DNA of 6,725 nucleotides from the NCBI GenBank assembly GCA_019509685.1, contig JAEKLU010000074.1:1-6725 (forward strand), given 5' to 3'. This stretch comes from Mesorhizobium sp. (GTDB taxonomy: Bacteria; Pseudomonadota; Alphaproteobacteria; Rhizobiales; Rhizobiaceae). The position numbers were made by a program, and so were the translations under genes. Position 1 is the stretch's first letter; each line of letters starts with the position of its first letter. Under the pieces are notes generated by a model. It was not told where the DNA came from, searched no databases, and saw nothing but the letters and a program-made list of their open reading frames with translations. Shown here in pieces: positions 1 through 5,156 of the stretch.

Positions 1-414
1 CATGGCAAAGGCGGTGCGGCGGACGAATTCGCGCTCGTCGGCGGCGAACTCCTCGATCAGGTCGCGCCAGAACGGTGTCTCGATAAAGAGGTCGACGACT
101 GTGTCGACGATCTCCCAGCTGTCGAAATCGGCGGCCCAGCGCCGGCATAGCGCAATATCGACCTTCTGCGGCTCGCCGGTGAAGGCCGCCAGCAGCCGCG
201 CCTCGCGGATGCCGGTATCCCATAGCAGCAGCGAGCGCTCATGGTTCTTCTTCAATTTGCGCGCCAGCGGCCGCAGGTCGGCATTGCCGATGCCGAGCGC
301 GCTTTCGGTTTTGATGCCGAAACGCGCCATGCCGGCGCGGTTCTGCTCGGTGCCGATCGAGCGCAGATGCGCGACGATGTCGTCGGCGCCCCAGCGCGGA
401 TCGGGCAGGGCCAT
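1..414 (-). CDS. AlkD-like DNA alkylation repair protein, N-terminal 138 residues (3' end outside window)
   Basis: The reading frame is open from an ATG at 414 to the window edge and gives 138 residues of what should be a protein of roughly 230. It resembles the DNA_alkylation (PF08713, HEAT-repeat glycosylase) family, whose characterised members excise N3- and N7-alkylated purines in the cytoplasm. Visible support is an all-helical composition and the motif DSWEIVD: W100 and D104 have the same four-residue spacing as Trp109 and Asp113 of Bacillus cereus AlkD. Arg132/Arg133 in FVRRTAFA are a plausible match to the AlkD catalytic Arg. The start lies 7 nt after the stop of the dehydrogenase gene and has only a weak Shine-Dalgarno (GTAGG), so it is probably co-transcribed and perhaps translationally coupled. 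Family assignment is fairly safe; activity is inferred, since many family members are uncharacterised. Confidence 0.8.
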   Translation of the reverse strand, partial: MALPDPRWGADDIVAHLRSIGTEQNRAGMARFGIKTESALGIGNADLRPLARKLKKNHERSLLLWDTGIREARLLAAFTGEPQKVDIALCRRWAADFDSWEIVDTVVDLFIETPFWRDLIEEFAADEREFVRRTAFAM

Positions 415-421
415 CGCGCGC

Positions 422-1291
422 CTACTTTTCCAGCCGGGCCAGCAGCGAAGACGTGTCCCAGCGGCGGCCGCCCATCTCCTGCACATCCTTGTAGAACTGG
501 TCGACGAGCGCCGTCACCGGCAGCCTGGCACCGTTGCGGTTGGCTTCGGCGAGACAGATGCCGAGATCCTTGCGCATCCAGTCGACGGCAAAGCCGAAAT
601 CATATTTCCCGGCATTCATCGTCTTGTGGCGGTTTTCCATCTGCCACGAGCCGGCCGCGCCCTTGGAGATCACCTCGATCACCTTTTCGATGTCGAGGCC
701 GGCCTTCTTGCCGAAATGGATGCCTTCGGCCAATCCCTGAACGAGACCGGCGATGGTGATCTGGTTGATCATCTTGGTGAGCTGGCCGGCGCCGGCCGGA
801 CCCATCAGCCCGACCATGCGGGCGAAGGCGTCGATGACGGGCCTGGCCTTGTCGAACGCCGCCTGGTCGCCACCGACCATGACGGTCAGCAGGCCGTTCT
901 CGGCGCCGGCCTGGCCGCCCGAAACCGGCGCGTCGAGGAAGGAAAGACCGGCCTTGCGCGCCGCTTCGTCGAGTTCGCGCGCGACCTCGGCCGAAGCCGT
1001 GGTGTTGTCGATATAGATGGCTCCCTTCTTCATCGCCGCGAAGGCGCCGTTGGCGCCGATCGTTACCGAGCGCAAGTCGTCGTCGTTACCGACGCAGGAG
1101 AAGACGAAATCCTTGCCCTCGGCGGCCTCCGCCGGCGTCAGCGCCAGGTTGCCGCCGTGCTGGCCGACCCACTGCTCAGCCTTGGCCGGGCTGCGGTTAT
1201 AGACGGTGACATCGTGGCCGCCCTTGTTCTTGAGGTGCCCGGCCATGGGATATCCCATGACGCCCAGACCGAGAAATGCCACCGATGCCAT
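422..1291 (-). CDS. Beta-hydroxyacid dehydrogenase, 3-hydroxyisobutyrate dehydrogenase family (NAD(P)-dependent)
   Basis: A full-length 289-residue cytoplasmic oxidoreductase of the 3-hydroxyisobutyrate / tartronate-semialdehyde reductase family, which interconverts beta-hydroxyacids and semialdehydes with NAD(P). The N-terminal Rossmann motif is GLGVMG (residues 8-13). The substrate-binding motif DAPVSGG is at 120-126. The catalytic stretch G164-x2-G167-x-G169-x3-K173-x2-N176 holds the expected catalytic lysine, and the conserved KDLG is at 241-244 in the helical C-terminal domain. Length is normal for the family. The ATG at 1291 is supported by GGAAGG at 1305-1300, 8 nt upstream. It is followed 7 nt later by the AlkD-like gene. 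Exact substrate cannot be read from sequence: valine catabolism (3-hydroxyisobutyrate), tartronate semialdehyde or succinic semialdehyde reduction are all possible, and no neighbouring catabolic gene decides it. Confidence 0.9.
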   Translation of the reverse strand: MASVAFLGLGVMGYPMAGHLKNKGGHDVTVYNRSPAKAEQWVGQHGGNLALTPAEAAEGKDFVFSCVGNDDDLRSVTIGANGAFAAMKKGAIYIDNTTASAEVARELDEAARKAGLSFLDAPVSGGQAGAENGLLTVMVGGDQAAFDKARPVIDAFARMVGLMGPAGAGQLTKMINQITIAGLVQGLAEGIHFGKKAGLDIEKVIEVISKGAAGSWQMENRHKTMNAGKYDFGFAVDWMRKDLGICLAEANRNGARLPVTALVDQFYKDVQEMGGRRWDTSSLLARLEK

Positions 1292-1298
1292 AGGTCGT

Positions 1299-1333
1299 AC
1301 CTTCCGAAGACAGAGTTTGCTGTTGCGGAAGGT
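1299..1333 (-). promoter_or_regulatory. Inverted repeat enclosing the dehydrogenase ribosome-binding site
   Basis: Perfect 8-bp arms ACCTTCCG (1299-1306) and CGGAAGGT (1326-1333) enclose a second 4-bp pair ACAG (1310-1313) and CTGT (1320-1323) with a 6-nt loop. On the minus strand the downstream arm contains GGAAGG, the Shine-Dalgarno of the gene starting at 1291. If both arms are transcribed, the hairpin would sequester the ribosome-binding site. If transcription starts near 1325, as the candidate promoter suggests, the dyad would instead be a DNA operator overlapping the -10 region and start site. The symmetry is seen directly; either function is inference. Confidence 0.5.
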
Positions 1334-1359
1334 CTATGCGCTGCAGCGAATTCGTCAAG
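1333..1359 (-). promoter_or_regulatory. Candidate promoter of the dehydrogenase/AlkD-like pair
   Basis: The minus strand carries CTTGAC at 1359-1354, an exact match to the rhizobial sigma-70 -35 consensus CTTGAC. After a spacer of 15 nt comes CATAGA (1338-1333), or ATAGAC with a 16-nt spacer, as a moderate -10. A start near 1325 would give a leader of about 34 nt before the ATG at 1291. The -10 partly overlaps the distal arm of the inverted repeat. The -10 is weak, so this is tentative. Confidence 0.4.
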
Positions 1360-1406
1360 GCGCGCAGGGGCGTATCGACTGGTACAGCCCGGGTGTCCGT
1401 TTATGA

Positions 1407-1447
1407 ATGTCGTTCTCCCAAAACCGCTGCGCACTTTTGGGCGACAT
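1407..1447. repeat. Rhizobial-type intergenic palindromic element, possibly acting as terminator
   Basis: A hairpin with outer arms ATGTCG (1407-1412) and CGACAT (1442-1447), inner arms CCCAAAA (1417-1423) and TTTTGGG (1435-1441), a 4-nt bulge (TTCT, 1413-1416) on one side and an 11-nt GC-rich loop (1424-1434). It begins 3 nt after the stop codon (1453-1451) of the HisM-type permease on the minus strand. From memory, near-identical hairpins recur in intergenic regions of Rhizobium and Mesorhizobium genomes, so I call it a dispersed palindromic repeat. No T-run follows the outer stem on the minus strand, so if it stops transcription or protects the 3' end of the mRNA it is not a classical intrinsic terminator. 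Confidence 0.65.
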
Positions 1448-1450
1448 GCA

Positions 1451-2275
1451 TTAGCGGTGCAGGTGGACGGTGATCCGGCGCTCGATCCATTCGACGCCGT
1501 GGCGCAGGATTTCGACCATCACCAGATAGACGATGGCGACCCAGATATAGGCCTGAATGTCGAAGGACTTTGCATAGGCGAGCTTGGCGTTGCCCATCAG
1601 GTCGTAGACGGTGATGATGGCGACGATGGCCGAGGCCTTGATCATCAGGATCAGCTCGTTGCCGTAGGGCCTGAGCGCCACGATGATCGCCTGTGGCAGG
1701 ATGACCTTGCGCAGCGTCTGAAGTGTGTGCAGGCCGAGCGAAGCCGCACCTTCCCACTGGCCGCGCGGAACGCTTTCGATGGCGCCGCGCAGGATTTCGG
1801 CCTGATAGGCAGCAGTGTTGAGCGAGAAGGCGAAGACACCGCAATAGAACGCTTCGCGGAAGAACCACCACAGCCCGACCGTCTCGAGCTCCGGCCGGAA
1901 CGAGCCGACGCCGTAATAGACGAGGTAGGTCTGCACCAGGAGCGGCGTGCCGCGGAAGAAATAGACATAGCAATAGGCGAGCCCGGACAGCACCCGGTTC
2001 TTCGACATGCGGCCATAGGCGACAGGCAGCGACATGAGCGCGCCCAGCACCATCGAGATCGCCACCAGCGACAAGGTTGTTCCGAGCCCCTGCAGATAGG
2101 CCGGCGCGTATCTGGCGAAGAATTCGGCATTCCAGGCAAAGACCAGATAGGCAACGATACCAAGGCCGAAGAGGATCCAGAACCCGACCAGCGCATAGCC
2201 CAGGACACGGGCGCGCGACCAGCCTCGCGCCAGAGGCGGTGGCCTTTCGACAGCGGCGGCTTGGGCGACGCTCAT
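1451..2275 (-). CDS. Amino-acid ABC transporter permease, HisM type
   Basis: A 274-residue inner-membrane permease of the polar amino-acid (His/Glu/Arg/opine) ABC family, one half of the heterodimeric channel. After a Pro/Arg-rich N-terminus, a hydrophobic segment (about 25-48) precedes the binding-protein-dependent transport domain (about 61-265). FRGTPLL is at 107-113. The EAA loop that docks on the ATPase is at 175-196 (EGAASLG ... LPQA), with the conserved Gly at 181. The frame is open further upstream, but the ATG at 2275 is preferred. It has GGAGAG at 2288-2283, 7 nt upstream, and overlaps the stop of the preceding permease as ATGA, the usual coupled arrangement. The upstream extension would be Arg-rich and non-hydrophobic, as expected of a shadow frame. 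No ATPase gene follows; the palindrome at 1407-1447 closes the operon. Confidence 0.93.
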   Translation of the reverse strand: MSVAQAAAVERPPPLARGWSRARVLGYALVGFWILFGLGIVAYLVFAWNAEFFARYAPAYLQGLGTTLSLVAISMVLGALMSLPVAYGRMSKNRVLSGLAYCYVYFFRGTPLLVQTYLVYYGVGSFRPELETVGLWWFFREAFYCGVFAFSLNTAAYQAEILRGAIESVPRGQWEGAASLGLHTLQTLRKVILPQAIIVALRPYGNELILMIKASAIVAIITVYDLMGNAKLAYAKSFDIQAYIWVAIVYLVMVEILRHGVEWIERRITVHLHR

Positions 2276-2988
2276 CGCGCTTCTCTCCGTCCGAGCGAGC
2301 GCAGGATGAAGCCGGTGGCGATCGACGACAGGATGGCGAGCACGAGGAAGACCAGTGCCGCCACGCTGTAGAACAGGAAGGAATGCTTGGTGACGCGCGC
2401 CGCGACACCGGCATTGCGCAAGGTCTCGGCGAGGTTGACGACGGAAACCAGCGACGTGTCCTTGAGCAGGCTCAGCCAGCAATTCTCAAGACCCGGGAAG
2501 GCGATGCGTATCAGCTGCGGCAGAACCACCAGCCGCATGGTCTGCCATTTCGACAGGCCAATGGCGTAGCCGCCCTCATATTGGCCTTTCGGAATGGCGC
2601 GGAACGCGGAGAGGAAGACCTCGCTGGCATAGGAGGAGAAGATCAGCGACAGCACGATCATGCCGGCGATGAAGCTGTTGACGTCGATCGTGGCGCCCGG
2701 ATTGAACAGCCGCAAGAGATATTGCAGCAGAATCGGCATGCCGAAGAAGAACAGGAACAGCGTCACCAGTTCCGGCAGGCCGCGAAAGACGGTGGTGTAG
2801 ATGTTTCCGGCCAGCCGCAACGCCGGCTCTTCGTGCTGCTTGGCGAAAGCGACGAAAAAGCCGATCACCAGGCCGAAAGGAAGGGTGGCAAGCGCCAATG
2901 CGATCGTGACCAGCACGCCATAGGCAATGTCGTCACTCCAGCCATCCGGTCCCCAGCTGAGAAGAGTCCAAATGCTTTGGGCCGGCAT
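2272..2988 (-). CDS. Amino-acid ABC transporter permease, HisQ type
   Basis: A 238-residue inner-membrane permease, partner of the HisM-type protein encoded just downstream. The N-terminal LLSWGPDGW resembles the start of HisQ/OccQ-type permeases. Hydrophobic segments lie at about 22-48, 61-92, 105-125 and 203-229. FRGLPEL is at 68-74. The EAA loop is at 138-159 (EGGYAIG ... LPQL), and LKDTSL at 175-180 is typical of the family. The ATG at 2988 gives normal family length; the nearest purine-rich site, GGAG at 3005-3002, is 13 nt away and rather distant, so translation initiation may be modest. It follows the binding-protein gene after a 79-nt gap holding a strong stem-loop and overlaps the next gene by 4 nt. 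Similarity to His/Lys/Arg/octopine systems fits the binding protein's probable ligand class. Confidence 0.93.
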   Translation of the reverse strand: MPAQSIWTLLSWGPDGWSDDIAYGVLVTIALALATLPFGLVIGFFVAFAKQHEEPALRLAGNIYTTVFRGLPELVTLFLFFFGMPILLQYLLRLFNPGATIDVNSFIAGMIVLSLIFSSYASEVFLSAFRAIPKGQYEGGYAIGLSKWQTMRLVVLPQLIRIAFPGLENCWLSLLKDTSLVSVVNLAETLRNAGVAARVTKHSFLFYSVAALVFLVLAILSSIATGFILRSLGRREAR

Positions 2989-3026
2989 TGACGGGTCGTG
3001 TCTCCGTGGCGATCGCTTGAAGAAGG

Positions 3027-3057
3027 AAAAGCGGCGAGGGGATGCCTCGCCGCTTTT
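3027..3057 (-). terminator. Stem-loop between binding-protein and permease genes (partial terminator or mRNA stabiliser)
   Basis: Perfect 13-bp arms, AAAAGCGGCGAGG (3027-3039) and CCTCGCCGCTTTT (3045-3057), with a 5-nt loop (3040-3044). On the minus strand it starts 10 nt after the binding-protein stop, and its 3' arm ends in TTTT followed by CCTTCTTC. It therefore looks like an intrinsic terminator, although the U-tract is short. In periplasmic-binding-protein operons such intercistronic hairpins are known to protect upstream mRNA or to cut read-through, giving excess binding protein over permease. That role is inferred from position. Confidence 0.75.
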
Positions 3058-3067
3058 GGCTTAACGA

Positions 3068-3853
3068 TCAGGACTCGGCGCCGAAGACGTCGAACTTGAA
3101 GTACTTGTCGTTGATTTCTTTGTACTTTCCGTTCTTGCGGATGGCGTCGATCGCGGTGTTCAGCTTGTTGACCAGGTCGGTCTCGCCCTTGCGCACGGCA
3201 ATGCCGGCGCCCGGTCCGAAGATCTCGACCGGCTGCGGTGAAGGCTGGCCGAGGATCTTGCAGCAGGCGCCGTCAGGCGAATCGAGCCACTGCTGCAGCA
3301 CCACGATGTCATCCTCGATGGCGTCGAGGCGGCCGTTGGCCAGATCAGCCTGCTCCTCGGGACTGCTCGGATAGCCCTTGATGGTGCTGTCGGTGAAGGT
3401 CTTCGAGGCATAGTTGTAGTGGGTGGTCGTGGTGGCGACGCCGATGTTCTTGCCGGCGAGGTCCGCCTTGGTCACACCCTTGAGCGGGGAATCCTTCGGC
3501 ACGGCGATCGCCGATGGCGTGTTGTAATATTTGTGGCTGAAGTCGACCTTCTCGGCACGTTCCGGCGTGATCGACATCGAGGCGACGATGGCGTCGAACT
3601 TGCCGGCCTGCAGCGCCGGGATGATGCCGTCCCAATCCTGCGCGACGAAGGTGCACTTCACCTTCATTTCGTCGCAGAGGGCCTTGGCGATATCGATGTC
3701 GAAGCCGACCAGCTGGCCGTCGGAGGTCAGGTTGTTGAAGGGCGGGTAGGCGCCTTCGGTGCCGATCCTCAGGGTCTTTTCCTGAGCCTGGGCGACGCCG
3801 AGTGTCAGCAGCGCGGCCGAAGCGGCAAGCGCGATACGCAGTGCAATACGCAT
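3068..3853 (-). CDS. Periplasmic amino-acid-binding protein of ABC importer (Lys/Arg/Orn/His-type, SBP family 3)
   Basis: A 261-residue secreted receptor that delivers a polar amino acid to the membrane permeases. Residues 1-23 form a signal peptide (basic start, hydrophobic core, cleavage after AQA). The mature protein follows the HisJ/LAO-binding-protein plan. EGAYPPF is at 33-39 and GFDIDIAKALC at 50-60. Cys60 and Cys67 match the conserved disulfide of HisJ/LAO proteins. The ASMSITPER stretch ends in Arg99, the likely carboxylate-binding Arg. Asp182 sits where LAO proteins bind the ligand amino group, and the typical C-terminal YFKFDVFG is at 251-258. Cys197-Cys198 are an extra adjacent pair. 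The ATG at 3853 has GAGAGG at 3865-3860, 6 nt upstream. It is first in the transporter operon, followed by a stem-loop and the two permease genes. A basic amino acid or opine is the most likely ligand, but specificity cannot be fixed from sequence. Confidence 0.94.
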   Translation of the reverse strand: MRIALRIALAASAALLTLGVAQAQEKTLRIGTEGAYPPFNNLTSDGQLVGFDIDIAKALCDEMKVKCTFVAQDWDGIIPALQAGKFDAIVASMSITPERAEKVDFSHKYYNTPSAIAVPKDSPLKGVTKADLAGKNIGVATTTTHYNYASKTFTDSTIKGYPSSPEEQADLANGRLDAIEDDIVVLQQWLDSPDGACCKILGQPSPQPVEIFGPGAGIAVRKGETDLVNKLNTAIDAIRKNGKYKEINDKYFKFDVFGAES

Positions 3854-3901
3854 GATGATCCTCTCATAATTATCATGGCCGCTGTCCCGTGCGGCTCTTG
3901 T

Positions 3902-3924
3902 GGGCGGTGGTTTGTTGACCGCCC
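3902..3924 (-). promoter_or_regulatory. Inverted repeat in the leader of the binding-protein gene
   Basis: GGGCGGT (3902-3908) and ACCGCCC (3918-3924) are perfect 7-bp arms around a 9-nt loop, ending 48 nt before the binding-protein start in the 153-nt gap between mobB and that gene (3854-4006). The gap must hold the transporter promoter unless mobB transcripts read through, but I see no convincing -35/-10 pair. The dyad could be an operator for an amino-acid-responsive regulator or a leader hairpin. A T6 tract on the minus strand (3960-3955) has no GC-rich stem before it, so no clear mobB terminator is visible. Confidence 0.35.
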
Positions 3925-3960
3925 GCTACGGCGGATACTCCCACTCTTTGCGAGAAAAAA

Positions 3961-3990
3961 GCAACTGCAAATCAACGGCAAACTGCAATC
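3961..3990. repeat. Pair of near-identical 13-bp direct repeats upstream of the ABC operon
   Basis: GCAACTGCAAATC (3961-3973) and GCAAACTGCAATC (3978-3990) share a GCAA-CTGCAA-TC core, the two copies differing only in where one A falls. They are separated by 4 bp, with starts 17 bp apart. They lie 108-137 bp upstream of the binding-protein ATG, where a transcription-factor site would be expected. The repeat is seen directly; a regulatory role is a guess, and two short repeats can arise by chance. Confidence 0.3.
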
Positions 3991-4006
3991 GCCGTCTGCC
4001 GCTGCG

Positions 4007-4522
4007 TTACTTGGTTTGAGCGACAAGACCTGTGCTGCGCTCGACGAAGTCGGCTATCGACTTGGTGTCGTCGAGGTCGAAGACGGGCAGCTTTTCACCC
4101 TCGACCGCAAAGTCGGCGGCGATGGCGACAATGTTGGGATCGTTGGCGGAAAGCGGCGTGCGATCCTTGGCCTCGAGCCGTCTTGCCTCGATCTTCTTGT
4201 GGGCTTCGCGCTTGTAGCCCTCGACCAGCACGATATCGCAGGACCCCAGCCTGGCCAGGATGTCATCCAGCTTCGGCTCGTCCTCGCCCCGCAATTCGTG
4301 CATAAGGGCCCAGCGACGGCCGGAGACGATTGCAACCTCCGTGGCGCCCGCCTGACGATGACGAAAGCTGTCGGCGCCCGGCTTGTCGATATCGAAGTCG
4401 TGATGGGCATGTTTGACGGTCGAGACCGTCCAGCCGCGCCGAACCAGCTCCGTGACCAGCTTCTCGGTCAAGGTCGTTTTGCCGGAATTCTTCCAGCCGG
4501 TGATGCCGAACACGCGTCTCAT
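4007..4522 (-). CDS. mobB: Molybdopterin-guanine dinucleotide biosynthesis protein MobB
   Basis: A 171-residue P-loop GTP-binding protein that works with MobA in converting molybdenum cofactor to its guanine dinucleotide form for DMSO-reductase-family enzymes such as periplasmic nitrate reductase and formate dehydrogenase. The Walker A motif GWKNSGKTT is at 9-17 (Lys15). The MobB signature KHAHHDFDIDKPGADSF starts at 37 and is followed by RHRQAGA (54-60). The Walker-B-like strand IVLVEGYK is at 97-104. Length is normal for a stand-alone MobB. The ATG at 4522 overlaps the mobA stop as ATGA with no clear Shine-Dalgarno, so it is probably translated by coupling to mobA. A 153-nt gap separates it from the ABC transporter gene downstream. 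Confidence 0.95.
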   Translation of the reverse strand: MRRVFGITGWKNSGKTTLTEKLVTELVRRGWTVSTVKHAHHDFDIDKPGADSFRHRQAGATEVAIVSGRRWALMHELRGEDEPKLDDILARLGSCDIVLVEGYKREAHKKIEARRLEAKDRTPLSANDPNIVAIAADFAVEGEKLPVFDLDDTKSIADFVERSTGLVAQTK

Positions 4523-5151
4523 GGGTGGAGGCTTTGCAACAGACGCTTCGCCACCGCAAGGTCATCCGGCGTGTTGACGTTGAAGAACGGGTCGATGCGC
4601 TGGCCTTCGGCCTCGATCATCGGGAAATCCACCACAACGAAACCGTGCCGCTCCATGAAGGCGGAAACCCGGCGGTTGTCTTCGTCGACCAGGAACCGGC
4701 GCAAGGACTCGCGCAAGCCGAGCGGCCAAAGCGCGAAGGTCGGGTGCCATCGGTCGTCGGTACTGGCGACGGCGATCTTACCCGGCTGTTCGCCCGCCGC
4801 TTGAGCCAGTCGCTCGACGAGATCGCCAGGGAAGAAGGGCGTGTCGCCGGCGGCGCTCACCATCGCCTCGCAACCGGACTGCGTCGCTGCCCATTCCAGC
4901 CCGGTCAGAATGCCGGCCAGCGGTCCGACGTAGTCCGGCACCGTGTCGGCAAGCACCGGCAGGTCGATGCCGGCAAACCGTGCCGGGTCGCCATTGGCGT
5001 TGATCGCCAGGGTGGCGACCTGCGGCTTGAAGCGAGCGGCGACATGGTCGATCAGCCTCGCGTTGTTCAGCGAAAGCAGAGGCTTGTCGCCGCCGCCCAT
5101 GCGCCGCGACAGGCCGCCCGCCAGGATGATGCCGGCAATTTCTGTGACCAT
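4519..5151 (-). CDS. mobA: Molybdenum cofactor guanylyltransferase MobA
   Basis: A 210-residue cytoplasmic nucleotidyltransferase that transfers GMP from GTP to molybdopterin (Mo-MPT) to give the MGD cofactor. The N-terminal GTP-binding signature LAGGLSRRMGGGDK occupies 10-23, with the conserved Arg17, Gly19, Asp22 and Lys23. GPLAGI is at 76-81. The metal-binding strand AGDTPF is at 101-106, where Escherichia coli MobA has CDTPY. DRWHP is at 133-137 and FNVNTPDDL at 190-198. Length fits the family. The ATG at 5151 lies only 5 nt after the stop of the EamA transporter gene with no strong Shine-Dalgarno, and the gene overlaps mobB by 4 nt, so the three are probably one operon. Confidence 0.96.
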   Translation of the reverse strand: MVTEIAGIILAGGLSRRMGGGDKPLLSLNNARLIDHVAARFKPQVATLAINANGDPARFAGIDLPVLADTVPDYVGPLAGILTGLEWAATQSGCEAMVSAAGDTPFFPGDLVERLAQAAGEQPGKIAVASTDDRWHPTFALWPLGLRESLRRFLVDEDNRRVSAFMERHGFVVVDFPMIEAEGQRIDPFFNVNTPDDLAVAKRLLQSLHP

Positions 5152-5156
5152 CGCGT

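Noticed and set aside
2..2371. A 789-codon open frame on the plus strand covering the AlkD-like, dehydrogenase and permease genes.
   Set aside because: It is antisense to three well-supported genes with recognisable motifs; its product is rich in Arg, Ala and Gly, has no domain I recognise, and runs through the intergenic palindrome. Long antisense frames are common in GC-rich genomes.
2276..2482. Extended N-terminus (69 more residues) for the HisM-type permease.
   Set aside because: It would overlap the HisQ-type gene by over 200 nt and encodes Arg-rich, non-hydrophobic sequence, whereas the ATG at 2275 has a good ribosome-binding site and an ATGA overlap.
3260..3265. Adjacent cysteines (197-198) in the binding protein as a possible metal or redox site.
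   Set aside because: I recall similar CC pairs in other alphaproteobacterial amino-acid-binding proteins, and no further metal ligands are evident; a structural disulfide is a simpler explanation.
3805..3876. Two ATG codons (3876 and 3867) upstream of the binding-protein start, out of frame, as a possible regulatory leader peptide ending at 3805.
   Set aside because: They lack a ribosome-binding site of their own, the frame shows no run of a regulatory amino acid, and chance ATGs in an AT-rich leader are expected.
3419..4804. A 461-codon plus-strand open frame spanning the binding-protein start, mobB and most of mobA.
   Set aside because: It is opposite genes with clear catalytic motifs and crosses the regulatory gap at 3854-4006; composition is that of a shadow frame.
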